64,000 nt of DNA from Sporisorium sorghi (Eukaryota; Basidiomycota; Ustilaginomycetes; Ustilaginales; Ustilaginaceae). Where the stretch lies: contig JALCCG010000027.1 of the NCBI GenBank assembly GCA_023212695.1, forward strand, positions 60,914 to 124,913, in the 5' to 3' direction. The notes under the pieces were generated by a model. The model worked only from the letters and a program-made list of their open reading frames with translations, searched no databases and was not told the origin of the DNA. Position numbers and translations under genes: made by a program. Positions 9,524-18,716 of this stretch are shown in pieces (the stretch's first letter is position 1; each line of letters starts with the position of its first letter).

Positions 9524-11818
9524 ATGTCGTTCCTCTCAGGGGTGCATCGTGCGCCCGTCGTCGAGGCGTACTCGGCGCGGACGCTTCGTATACCAGCCGT
9601 GGCGCCCCTTTTCAGCGTCTCCGCATCACCACGACCGCTCCTGACCAGCAAACCACACCTTCCCAAACAGCCCACTGTCCAGCCCAATCCGCCGCCCATC
9701 GAAGACCTCTCAAGCGACGAAGAAGAAATCCATTTCGCCCACCACCCGCGCTCCAACCACGCCGTCTCAAACCGAGCCAGCACCGCCTCACTGAACGCCC
9801 CACTACCACCGCAGCAGAGCCCGCTAACAATGCTCTTCGAGGGCATCCTGGCCAACTCTGCCTCCGATGCCGGTTCGATGAGTGGATGCCGCGACGATAG
9901 CCCGTTTCCCTACAGCCCGGGGTCGGATAATTTCTCGCTCAGGAGTTCGACACATGATCGCTCTGAGCGGCAGTGCTACGACGACGATGACGGTGACGAA
10001 GAAGAGGCAGAGGGGGAGGAGGAGGGCTACGCACCGCTACACTCGCCAGGTGGGTCCGAGTCGAGCTTCCTGGACACCCCCGAGTCGTCCCCACACGCTA
10101 TAGCGGCGGAGGGCGACGACGTGCGCGATATTTTGGACCGTACACTGGCCGAGCTCATGGCGGACAGCGAGCGGATGCGGTGTGCGTCGGTGGTTTCGCT
10201 CACGCGGCCGCTGCTTGGCGGTGAACAGAAGGCAGAGCAGGGCGGCTTGCTATTCGCCCCTTTGGAAGTGGGCAAGCGGAGCGCGGAGAAGAATACCGAG
10301 GATGGAGAGGAAAAACGTGTGAGACGCCCGCCCAGACGGCACCCCGTGCAGCCGCGGCGCGCCCAGCTCGATGTCGACACGAGTCGACCCACGCGAGCCG
10401 ACTCGGTGCTGGACCCGCACCTCGCAACCCCAAATAGCGGGTTCAGCTCGACGTGGAACCCTACGCCGCCGCTCTCGCCCGGCTCTGCATCACCGTCGGG
10501 CGGTTCGGTGAGGGAGACGCAGCAGTCGCCAAACAAGCCCGCCAGACCACCGCGCCCACCGCATACACTCGAAGACCTCCTCCTGTCGCCCCATCCTACT
10601 CTCAGGAGCATGCGCAAGTCGCCCGCCGAGTACTTGGCGCCGCAAAAGCTGCACGCTGTCGCCGCCACTCAGCACGCGCGGAACGAAGGCGACGAAGCAG
10701 CGGTGTCGTTCAAGCTGCACCCAGCCCCGGTGCCCGCACGCGTTGCTAGCGAAGCCAAGGACGACAGCGAAGCAGCGGTGTCGTTCGAGCTGCACCCGGC
10801 CCCTGTGCCCGCCGTGTGCGCTGCGCGGCAGGTGGTCGCCAGCTCGCCCGTGTCGACGGCAACGTCAACGGCGTTGATACCGACACCGGCAGCGGCAGCG
10901 GGAGCGGGGGCAATGAGTCAGAGGAGCAGCCTCGCGTCGATGCTGACGTTTGTCTCGGCGCAGTCATCGCTCGATTCGGTCGATTCGGTCGACACTCCGC
11001 CGCCGCGCTCTGCCAGGCAGCCGCCACGTACACCGACGCCCAGATCTCAGCTGCCACAGCCGCTGCCGCTGCGGTCGCCGGTGGGGGACGACGCGGTTGG
11101 AGTGCTGACCCCGCACCACCGCCAGTTGGGCTCTACGAGGGAGCGGCGCGTGCTGCCGCCTCGTGCTCCTCTGCCGACACGCGCGCATCCCGCGCCGCAG
11201 CCGCTGCACCTTCCGACAGCCGAGGAGGTAGTGCCGGTGCAGCGCAAGCCGTCGCTCCTGCGCAAGATCTCCTTCTCGCACCGCGCCGCGAACGAAAATG
11301 GAGGGGCTACGGACTACGGCAAGCTGCGCACGTCGTTCGCCGTCTCTCCCGAGGTCGGGCAGGAAAAAACTTTGCCCCTACCACCGCGCTCTGCACCACT
11401 CGCAAAGCGCACGCCGTACGACGCCCTGCCCGTAGTGATCATCACCTCCCAGCCGCCCCCCAGCGAGCCCTCGACACGCCTCCGCTCCTTCAGCTCCCCC
11501 CAGCACCCCCCCTCTACCACCCTGACGCGACAGCTCACCCGCACCTCCCCCTCCACCCCAGCAACACCAGGCACCCCACTCAAATCCAGCCTCAAGCGCA
11601 AACCCAGCCTCAGCAGTATCAACTCGCATACCACGACGCACAGCGTACTGTCCAGCACCAGTCACGGTAGTAGTGCGAAAGAAGTGGGCGTGGCGCACAG
11701 GGGCATACTGGTGAGGAAGCCATCGCGTGCGGTTATTGTGGGGTCGGCGGAAAGGTGTGTTGATGAGTTGATGGGTGGGAAGAAGGTCTCGTTTGGCGGG
11801 GTTAGGGAGGTTGGCTGA
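9524..11818 (+). CDS. Hypothetical disordered protein with RVxF-like motifs
   Basis: Single exon of 764 codons. The open frame extends upstream only through a GTG, so the ATG at 9524, downstream of a TATA box, is taken as the start. It is rich in Ser, Pro and Thr with acidic patches (DDDDGDEEEAEGEEE) and many SP/TP sites. No catalytic domain or membrane segment is recognised. Two stretches resemble the PP1-docking RVxF motif: LLRKISFSH in the C-terminal third and GGKKVSFGG near the end. A 44-nt in-frame direct repeat (10694-10737 and 10769-10812) duplicates EAAVSFxLHPAPVPA. It may be a phosphorylated regulator or scaffold, but function is unknown. Confidence 0.75.
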   Translation: MSFLSGVHRAPVVEAYSARTLRIPAVAPLFSVSASPRPLLTSKPHLPKQPTVQPNPPPIEDLSSDEEEIHFAHHPRSNHAVSNRASTASLNAPLPPQQSPLTMLFEGILANSASDAGSMSGCRDDSPFPYSPGSDNFSLRSSTHDRSERQCYDDDDGDEEEAEGEEEGYAPLHSPGGSESSFLDTPESSPHAIAAEGDDVRDILDRTLAELMADSERMRCASVVSLTRPLLGGEQKAEQGGLLFAPLEVGKRSAEKNTEDGEEKRVRRPPRRHPVQPRRAQLDVDTSRPTRADSVLDPHLATPNSGFSSTWNPTPPLSPGSASPSGGSVRETQQSPNKPARPPRPPHTLEDLLLSPHPTLRSMRKSPAEYLAPQKLHAVAATQHARNEGDEAAVSFKLHPAPVPARVASEAKDDSEAAVSFELHPAPVPAVCAARQVVASSPVSTATSTALIPTPAAAAGAGAMSQRSSLASMLTFVSAQSSLDSVDSVDTPPPRSARQPPRTPTPRSQLPQPLPLRSPVGDDAVGVLTPHHRQLGSTRERRVLPPRAPLPTRAHPAPQPLHLPTAEEVVPVQRKPSLLRKISFSHRAANENGGATDYGKLRTSFAVSPEVGQEKTLPLPPRSAPLAKRTPYDALPVVIITSQPPPSEPSTRLRSFSSPQHPPSTTLTRQLTRTSPSTPATPGTPLKSSLKRKPSLSSINSHTTTHSVLSSTSHGSSAKEVGVAHRGILVRKPSRAVIVGSAERCVDELMGGKKVSFGGVREVG

Positions 11819-12218
11819 GTTGAAGTTTGGATGTGGGAGGACGCGCAGAGGGGTGGAAGGAAGGAAGGGGTTGGACAAGAGAGGAGGAGCGGGCCGAGGA
11901 GGACGAGGAGGGTGTGTATTCTTGAGGGGCGAGGGAAGCATGGAAGGCGGCAGCAGGTCGACCGTCCGAAGAGAAGGGGCGGGAGAGCCGTAGCACGTTG
12001 AGTTACAGAGTCGCACGAAGCAGGACTCGCAACGTAGGATCAGGAGCTCAGCTTTCAAACAGCCTATGCTCACCCATGTCATTCATTCACACAGTCTTTA
12101 CAATGTCTCACTCTCACTCAAGCATCTTCGTCTGACTGCGACCGATCGCACTCCTCTCGCCCATCACGCTGCTTGTGCACACACACTGAAGTCTCGTCGC
12201 AAGCACGCCAATACCATT
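11819..12218. other. Convergent 3' region, disordered protein and PAAF1
   Basis: 400 nt between two converging genes. The first part is purine-rich on the + strand. No gene or recognised terminator motif. Confidence 0.45.
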
Positions 12219-13871
12219 TCAATACCGCCTAACCGCGCCCTCCGCACCAGCGACAACCACCCTCCCCAGCCTATCCTCGCCAATCCAGCTCGTCTGGTCG
12301 CAGTCCCACCCGGCGTACTCGTACACCACTCGTGGCGCGACACCGTTCCAGCTTCCACTTGCTTCCGTATCCACCTGCATATCCTCCTCTGACGCGGGCG
12401 CGAGACACGCGTCGATCGCCGCGCGGTACGGCAGCCCGTCCTGCGTCGCCACGAGCACCTGTAGGCCGGTTGGCGACGCAGTGAGGCGGAGGTGGTTGAT
12501 CTCGGCGTTGTTGCGGCGCCATGCTGTGAGCAGGCCGGGTGGAGGCGGGTTGTTGTCCGCGTTCGAGGTAGAGGTCGAGGAGACCGCGCGCAGGTCCCAC
12601 ACGCTGACAACACCGTTAGACGTACCCGTAACCACCGCGTTGCCGTTCACGTCGATCGCCGTGGCACCAGCCGTAGTCGACTGAGTCCACAGATCACTCG
12701 CTGAAGGACCCGGCCCAGGGGGGAAAGCATACTTGCTGCCCGTCAACGCCGCCGTCGCTGTCCTCAGATCAAACAGCTGCCAGCTCCCGCTCGCCAGCCC
12801 GATGACAAACTTGTTCGCTTCCTCCTCCCCCTGCCCTCCCTGCTGTAGCGCCAAACAGTTCACAGCAGAGTACCGATCGCTGCCCATCAACCGCACCTGC
12901 TTCGGCGCTGCCACGTCCCACAGCCGGATCGAACCATCCGCACCCGCGGTCAGGATGTTCTTGCCTCTGCCGATGATGCCCGCGGTGAGCACTGCGCGTT
13001 TGTGACCCTCGAGCGTGCGCGGGTTGTCGCCGGTGAAAGGGTCCCAGATTCTGCAAGTAAGATCGCTCGATGTGGACAGCACCACGCGGTTGGACGGGAA
13101 GAACTTGACGAAGCGGATATCGCCGACATGTCCCTTGAGCGCGGTCTTTTTACCGAGTCGAGACTTGGCCGAGTTGACCGAGAGGCGAATACGCGCTTCG
13201 ATGTCCCATTTGCGCTCGTCTGGGTCGGGCGATTCGCCGTTGAGGATGTGGCGCTCTTCGTCGGTGAGCAGCGTCTCGATCGCGTGGGCTCGCGCTTCCG
13301 TAGCGTCGAAGTCACCTGCGAGTCGACCGGTGTACAGCGAGCCTTCTGAGCCGCCGGCGACAAAGAGATCGAGCTCGTCGTCCGCCGTGCCGAGCGAGAG
13401 ATCAAACGCATCGATGGTCGGGTAGTTGGTGTAGTTGTCGTTGACTTTGGACGTGCTCAGCGTCGGCAGGAATTTGGTGAGTGTCTTGCGAGGAAAGCGC
13501 ACCTGTACGCCCGAATCGAGCTTGATGTCTGACTGCTGCGTTCTCGCCGATCTTTGTTCGTCATCCGCATGTGCTGCCGGCTGCGTCAGCTCGAGATCCA
13601 ACCAGCTCGACTGGACGCGGTTGATCTGTAGCCCATTTGTGGGCCCACCCGACGTATCGAGATCTCCGAGCTTGACGCCACCTTGTGTTTCTGCGTTTTT
13701 GCCATCGTCTTTGGTCTGGAGCAGTGGCAGCTTGACATGCACACTCGACGAAGGGGCGTTGGACGAGTAGTAGGAGAGCCACGCTTTTTCGGCGGCGACG
13801 GTGGACGACGAAACGTCGGAAAAGACTTCGGCGAAGTTGGGTTGTACGGAGATGTAGGGTACCGCCGCCAT
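12219..13871 (-). CDS. RPN14: PAAF1/Rpn14-like proteasome assembly WD40 protein
   Basis: Single exon of 550 residues from the first in-frame ATG at 13871 (MAAVPYISVQPNF). Residues about 100-240 match the N-terminal part of PAAF1. A WD40 propeller follows, with clear blades: LKGHVGDIRFVKFFP ... CRIWDPFTGD, then LEGHKRAVLTAGIIGRGKN ... SIRLWDVAAP, and later VVSVWDLRA. Rpn14/PAAF1 binds the C-termini of Rpt ATPases and acts as a chaperone for assembly of the 19S base; the human protein also modulates proteasome activity. It is usually about 400 residues; the extra length here lies in an extended N-terminus and loops. A second proteasome-assembly gene, PAC4-like, is at 52.4 kb. Confidence 0.85.
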   Translation of the reverse strand: MAAVPYISVQPNFAEVFSDVSSSTVAAEKAWLSYYSSNAPSSSVHVKLPLLQTKDDGKNAETQGGVKLGDLDTSGGPTNGLQINRVQSSWLDLELTQPAAHADDEQRSARTQQSDIKLDSGVQVRFPRKTLTKFLPTLSTSKVNDNYTNYPTIDAFDLSLGTADDELDLFVAGGSEGSLYTGRLAGDFDATEARAHAIETLLTDEERHILNGESPDPDERKWDIEARIRLSVNSAKSRLGKKTALKGHVGDIRFVKFFPSNRVVLSTSSDLTCRIWDPFTGDNPRTLEGHKRAVLTAGIIGRGKNILTAGADGSIRLWDVAAPKQVRLMGSDRYSAVNCLALQQGGQGEEEANKFVIGLASGSWQLFDLRTATAALTGSKYAFPPGPGPSASDLWTQSTTAGATAIDVNGNAVVTGTSNGVVSVWDLRAVSSTSTSNADNNPPPPGLLTAWRRNNAEINHLRLTASPTGLQVLVATQDGLPYRAAIDACLAPASEEDMQVDTEASGSWNGVAPRVVYEYAGWDCDQTSWIGEDRLGRVVVAGAEGAVRRY

Positions 13872-14175
13872 TGTGATGTTGACCGCGTTGATGATGAGGG
13901 AGATGGGAGGATGGAGGAAAGGAAGGAAGGCAGCTGAGTCGATGTCGAAACAGCATCCTCGCCGCGTCACTTTCTGCCACACGGAACTCGGAGATTGAGA
14001 GCGGAAAAGTGGGAGCTGCTCCGTGCTCTCTTTCTTGGCCTCCTCCTTGTCCTCTTCTCCTTTGCTTCCACCGCCATCACCTCAATCTCAGACATCTCAC
14101 TTGAGCACACAAGCTGGCATATCCATCTACAGAGTGCGCATCGTTCTTCTGCTATGTTCATAATTGAAATTTTCG
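13872..14175. other. Short gap between PAAF1 start and GPI10 stop
   Basis: 304 nt; both genes run on the minus strand. It must hold the PAAF1 promoter and the GPI10 3' end. No other element seen. Confidence 0.45.
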
Positions 14176-16425
14176 CTAGCGGTGCGACTTGGGCCCCTTG
14201 TACTCCAACACCACAATATCGCCATCCCTCCTAGCATCCTCATGCTTGGGCGTATTCCAGAATCTCGCCACCTCTCTGTACCCTTTCAAGCTGAGCAGGT
14301 TCTTCAGTGTCCTCGTATGCCCCACCTTTCTCGTGCCCTCCTTGAGCAAACTCTCGAACACCACCAAATGACTCGGCCACGCATGGCGCCACCCCATATC
14401 CCACGGGTTGCTCCCTTCCCCCTCTCCCACCATCCCAGAAGGCGGGGGAGACGCCGGATAGTCCGTATCCACATTGTACGGCAGCCGATCAACCAGATAC
14501 CTGATGGGATCATTGTAGAAGAAATCGCTCTGGTCCCAGTACTCGGCCGCCTTCTGTGCGCGCGTCATGGCCGAGCGCGCAGGAGGCGGCGGACACTCGA
14601 TGAACCAGCTGCGCTCCACGAGGCGCTCGTCGTGCAGGTGCGTCGCCCACGGCGTCGAGTGGCACGGCATGAGAAAGCCGAGGCTGTGGATGCGTCCAAA
14701 GTCGGTGCCGAATTCGACCGGTTCCAGCGGAACGGGAAGGAGCTGCTGCTCGCGGTAGATGCGGCCCAGTTCCCAGGCTACTTGCTCTTGGCCCACTGCG
14801 TGGATGCTGGTGAGGTAGACGGCTGCGATGGGTTGGAGTGTGAGCAGTATCGCTCGCAGCCAGAGGGGGAGGACGTTGACCGCTCGCCATAGTTGTCGTG
14901 GTGGGCTGCCGGGCAAGGTGAGGGAGGAGTTCGTGGCGTACGAGTCCGCAAGCCCCGTCGCAGCCAGCACGCTCAGCGCGGGCAGAAGCGGTTGTAGAAA
15001 CCTGAACTCTTTGTGTCCTAACAGTGAGTACACGCCCACGGTAACGCACACGAGTCTCGCCAACGACCGCTGCGCATCCCCACCCACGCCTTGCTGCCTC
15101 CCTGCAGGTGCATGGCGGCGCTTCAACGCTTCCACCATCCCAACCAGCGTCGCCGGCAGCCAGACCGTGCACAGCACAGGCAAGCCTTGCGTCACGTACC
15201 AGTGCCACGGGTTGGCGCCGTAAAAGATGCTGAGGTTCGCCACGACGTTCTTGTGCAGGAACGACACGAGGCTTAGCGCGGGCAGCACCGCCTTTCCCCC
15301 ACGTGGAGCCTGATTCGCAAAGTAGTCGTACATGGTATCGATGCAAAGCGCAGCGGCGACAGCGCCGAACCCGACGATGGCGAGAGTGCTGACGAGGCTG
15401 CCAGCCTCCCCGGCGATCTCGAGCAGAGGCAGCACCGAGCCCGACTCCGCCTCAGCGTCCCCTTTCGTCCTACTCGAGGCCGATGCGCTGTTAGACTTGG
15501 GTCGAATGCACTGCAGCTGTCTCACCAGCAACTCCACCGCCAAGTACACCCACAGCACGCCATTTGTCGGGCGTAAAAGACACGCGCAAGCAGCGAGCAG
15601 CACACTCTTACGCAGAGAACGGTCGTATATCAACCTCGCGCCCTGCTTCTGGTCCAAGTCCCTGCCGTATTCAGTCTGCTCGTACCGCGGTGCTGATTGC
15701 TGCCATACGCATCCGGGCCCTTGCAGCTCCCGCAGCTTGGCCCGCTCTTGCGCAGTGGAGAAAGAAGCGACGTCGAAGCGGCCGGAGAAGAAGGGGACAA
15801 AGGGCCAGTAGAAGAGCGCTGCCGCCGTGATGGCCGCCTCGGTCGTGTTGCTGAACGTCCTCGTTGCTGTGAACAGGCTGTATAGGTTGGATAGGCCGAC
15901 GAGCGTTGCGAGCCAGGCGACCTTGGGTCCACCGATGCGGTGTGCGAGTCGAAACGTAAAAAAGTCGCCAATGGCCGCGACGAGGGCCTGCTGGAGACGA
16001 GGAAACAGGATGAGTGCATACGTGCTGTCAAGCGCTGTCCATTTGAGCAGCGCGTAGCCGGGAACGAACAGCAGCGGATGCAGAATGGACCGAACTGGGC
16101 CGTTGAGCAGGTTGCTCACGGCAGCGCTGAGGTAAGGTGCATCGCCGGCGCTGTCGTGGCTAGAGGACCACTCCCAGCTCGTGAAGCCATAGCCAAAGAC
16201 GATGCGGTGTGCGATTTCGGTCGTCTGGTAGTGTTCGTCTGGTTGGAAGAATGTTCGTGTGAGCAGAGCGTTGACGATGCGAAACGCTAGGAGGGAGCAG
16301 AAGAGCGAACGGAGGTTGACTGTTGGACAGGGAGATTGCTTGGCCCAGGATGGTGGATTTGCAGTGGCGGGTATTGATGGGTTTTGGGCGGAAGGCTGCC
16401 GTGACCTGTTGCGTAGATCCGCCAT
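14176..16425 (-). CDS. GPI10: GPI mannosyltransferase 3 (GPI10/PIG-B)
   Basis: Single exon of 749 residues. The GT22 signature is present near residue 60: RTFFQPDEHYQTTEIAH followed by FGYGFTSWEW. Many hydrophobic segments follow, then the conserved LLGHKEFRFLQPLLP loop. Near the C-terminus is LMPCHSTPWATHLH, a stretch typical of PIG-B rather than ALG12 or SMP3. The enzyme adds the third mannose (alpha-1,2) to the GPI precursor from dolichol-phosphate-mannose in the ER lumen. A hydrophilic insert near residue 300-325 (SNSASASS) and a longer C-terminal region increase the size over yeast GPI10 (about 616 residues). GPI anchors made by this pathway would serve proteins such as the one at 4.4-5.2 kb. 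Confidence 0.93.
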   Translation of the reverse strand: MADLRNRSRQPSAQNPSIPATANPPSWAKQSPCPTVNLRSLFCSLLAFRIVNALLTRTFFQPDEHYQTTEIAHRIVFGYGFTSWEWSSSHDSAGDAPYLSAAVSNLLNGPVRSILHPLLFVPGYALLKWTALDSTYALILFPRLQQALVAAIGDFFTFRLAHRIGGPKVAWLATLVGLSNLYSLFTATRTFSNTTEAAITAAALFYWPFVPFFSGRFDVASFSTAQERAKLRELQGPGCVWQQSAPRYEQTEYGRDLDQKQGARLIYDRSLRKSVLLAACACLLRPTNGVLWVYLAVELLVRQLQCIRPKSNSASASSRTKGDAEAESGSVLPLLEIAGEAGSLVSTLAIVGFGAVAAALCIDTMYDYFANQAPRGGKAVLPALSLVSFLHKNVVANLSIFYGANPWHWYVTQGLPVLCTVWLPATLVGMVEALKRRHAPAGRQQGVGGDAQRSLARLVCVTVGVYSLLGHKEFRFLQPLLPALSVLAATGLADSYATNSSLTLPGSPPRQLWRAVNVLPLWLRAILLTLQPIAAVYLTSIHAVGQEQVAWELGRIYREQQLLPVPLEPVEFGTDFGRIHSLGFLMPCHSTPWATHLHDERLVERSWFIECPPPPARSAMTRAQKAAEYWDQSDFFYNDPIRYLVDRLPYNVDTDYPASPPPSGMVGEGEGSNPWDMGWRHAWPSHLVVFESLLKEGTRKVGHTRTLKNLLSLKGYREVARFWNTPKHEDARRDGDIVVLEYKGPKSHR

Positions 16426-16757
16426 GGAGCCAGCAAGTCGTCGCTCAGAAGCAGACCAGGCAAGTGAGGATGAGTTGGTGGTGGTGGTGCGTCAAGAAGA
16501 AAGGAGAAAGTCCTCCACACAGACAAAACTCCGAAAGCCGTTCGTGTTGGTCTCTGCACGGCCTCGGCACAAACTCAAGACGCGATCTTGCCCACGACAA
16601 GATAACAAGAGCAATGTCCATTCTCACAGCCAACTGAACCTTCGCAATGCTTTATGTCAACTCTCAACAGCATCTCATTGCATGCTGGGCAGCACACAGA
16701 CATCCTTCAAACTCGACGTTGCTGGATAAAGCTGTTCGATTGCAAAGTGAACTGACA
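16426..16757. other. Gap between GPI10 start and TFB2 stop
   Basis: 332 nt; both neighbours are on the minus strand. It holds the GPI10 promoter and leader. No gene seen. Confidence 0.45.
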
Positions 16758-18233
16758 CTACGCCCTTCTCCGTCGAATGTAATCCCTTACAGGCTCGTTG
16801 CCCGCCTCGTCGACGAAGAACCTCCTCTTTCCTTCGTCCTCCCACACCAGCACCCCTAGCTGCTTGGCATAGTTCCTGACCTCCTCAAAGTCAAACTGGC
16901 TCGTGAAATCCGTAAACAGCGAACCCAGATTCTGCTGGACGCGGTTCTTCTCCCTCTCCCACAGCCTGATCTGGTCCGACACCGTCACGGGCAGCAGCGG
17001 GTCGTTGCGGTGCATCTGCACATGCGCATGGTGCGTGAGATACGTGATGATCTGTTCCGCCGTAATGCCGTTAGCGAGCGCCGACTTGACCGAGTCGCGC
17101 GTAATGGACCCGACCACGAGGTTGGGAAAACGCGCCTTGATCGTGACGAACAGCGACAGCACCGCCACACGCAGGCTGTTGGATGTGTATGCATACAGCC
17201 GGTAGTTGGTCTCGAGGATAATGTAGCCGCGCTCTTCCTGTTCGGTCCCGTTGCTCGACAGGAGGGGCACGGCAGCGGTCGAGGTGAGCGTCGTCGCCAG
17301 GCGCGTAGGGTAGAACCGCCGACTAGACGCTTTGCGTTGGTAGACAAGGCCGTAGTCGCGGAAATCCTCGAGCATGTGCAGCTGCGTCTCAGGCAGCTCC
17401 TCGGTCGAGTAGTCTCGACCCAGCTCCAGATTGCCGAGCATGAAGAGGAACGCAAGCACCTCGACCAGATCCATGTTTCGTTCTTCGGCCATGTCGAGGT
17501 ACTGCAAGAGCAAGTCCCACAGCTGTGTGTTGACGTCTTCGAGCAAGAACTGGAATCCACGGCTGGTGATGTTGAGACCACCGTTCGAGCTCGAGCTGGA
17601 CCTTGGCTGCATGAGATTGCTCCTCCGCAGAAGGTAGAGCACGGGTTCGCGCGGGGTGCTCGAGTTGTCGCTGCCGACCATGTAGTGCAGGATGGTCTCC
17701 CATTTCGTGCGTGCATATTCGTCGAGGAATGCCACGTCCACTGCATTCTTGTCTTCAGTATCGCAGGGCACACCGAACGACCTGTGCTTGCCTCCACCCG
17801 TCAAGGCTCTTCGCATGCCATCTGTAAAGACGGCATTGAGAAGCAGAATCTGCTTGCCCGCTGTCGTCTTGAGCTGCACGATCGACAGTCTAGAAAGCTT
17901 GTCGACGGCCGCATCAAAGTCCTTTTTGGCTTCCTTCTTGATCCACGCCAGAAAGTCCTCTGCGCCAAGCGGCACATCGAGGAAGAGCATGTGCATGATG
18001 AGCTGACGCGCCATCATGGGCAGCAGACGGAAGATGGCGAGGCATGATGCCGGTTTCTCGTACAGACGGATGAGCACGGACCGCGGCTGTCGATCCAAGA
18101 AGTCGTCGATGGTCTCGGCACCGATTCCAGCTGCTCTTGAGTGCTCTGATATGGAGAGGGCGTTGCTGTTGCCTCCTCTGCCGGTGGATGTGACTCCTTG
18201 GCCAGGCCCTGGTGTGTTTCTCTGGGTCGCCAT
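16758..18233 (-). CDS. TFB2: TFIIH core subunit TFB2 (p52)
   Basis: Single exon of 491 residues. Residues about 22-200 carry the Tfb2 N-terminal region (FLDRQPRSVLIRLYEKP, ARQLIMHMLFLDVPLG). The middle has LLLQYLDMAEERNMDLVEVLAFLFML and YGLVYQRKASSRRFYPTRLATTL. The C-terminus holds GYIILETNYRLYAYTSN, FPNLVVGSITRDSV, and the Tfb5-binding tail (WEREKNRV ... FVDEAGNEPVRDYIRRRR). In TFIIH, Tfb2 anchors and stimulates the XPB/Ssl2 ATPase for promoter opening and nucleotide excision repair. Length fits yeast Tfb2 (513) and human p52 (462). It is divergent from DPH2. Confidence 0.95.
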   Translation of the reverse strand: MATQRNTPGPGQGVTSTGRGGNSNALSISEHSRAAGIGAETIDDFLDRQPRSVLIRLYEKPASCLAIFRLLPMMARQLIMHMLFLDVPLGAEDFLAWIKKEAKKDFDAAVDKLSRLSIVQLKTTAGKQILLLNAVFTDGMRRALTGGGKHRSFGVPCDTEDKNAVDVAFLDEYARTKWETILHYMVGSDNSSTPREPVLYLLRRSNLMQPRSSSSSNGGLNITSRGFQFLLEDVNTQLWDLLLQYLDMAEERNMDLVEVLAFLFMLGNLELGRDYSTEELPETQLHMLEDFRDYGLVYQRKASSRRFYPTRLATTLTSTAAVPLLSSNGTEQEERGYIILETNYRLYAYTSNSLRVAVLSLFVTIKARFPNLVVGSITRDSVKSALANGITAEQIITYLTHHAHVQMHRNDPLLPVTVSDQIRLWEREKNRVQQNLGSLFTDFTSQFDFEEVRNYAKQLGVLVWEDEGKRRFFVDEAGNEPVRDYIRRRRA

Positions 18234-18716
18234 TGCGTGTAGAGGTCAATGCCTGGCACGGAAGCAGCGCGTGCCTGCGGAGATGTTGTGTTCAGGACTG
18301 CATGAGACTTGTAGGGGTCGTTGATGCCGGTGTCGAAGAGCTGCTGTTGTTGATGAGGAGGAGGAGGATGAGAAGCAAGATGCTTGGACCAAGCTGCTGC
18401 GCAAATGTCGAGCGACTTCGCCTCCACACTCATCAATTCCGACTTCCGAGGAGGGGGGGATCGGCAGAACTTATTGATTGCGAGTGTCTTTCGCGTTTCA
18501 CACCCCAGCCGTTAGGTCTCAATCAATTCTGTTGTCCTTTCCCCTGCTGCTCGCCGCTGAGAAAAAAAAAAAAAGAAAAGAAAAAAAAAAAAGAAAAAAA
18601 AATAAAAAATTGGCCTGGACAAAAAACGACTTTGAGAAGAACAAGCTCGACAACCATCATCTTGCTGCTCTACCATCATCATTGCTGCCAGTGACACTTC
18701 TGCGCCCATCGCCAAC
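18234..18716. promoter_or_regulatory. Bidirectional promoter region, TFB2 and DPH2
   Basis: 483 nt between divergent start codons. It contains a 48-nt A-rich tract (18560-18607) about 110 nt before the DPH2 ATG; such poly(dA:dT) tracts are commonly nucleosome-depleting in fungi. Confidence 0.5.
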
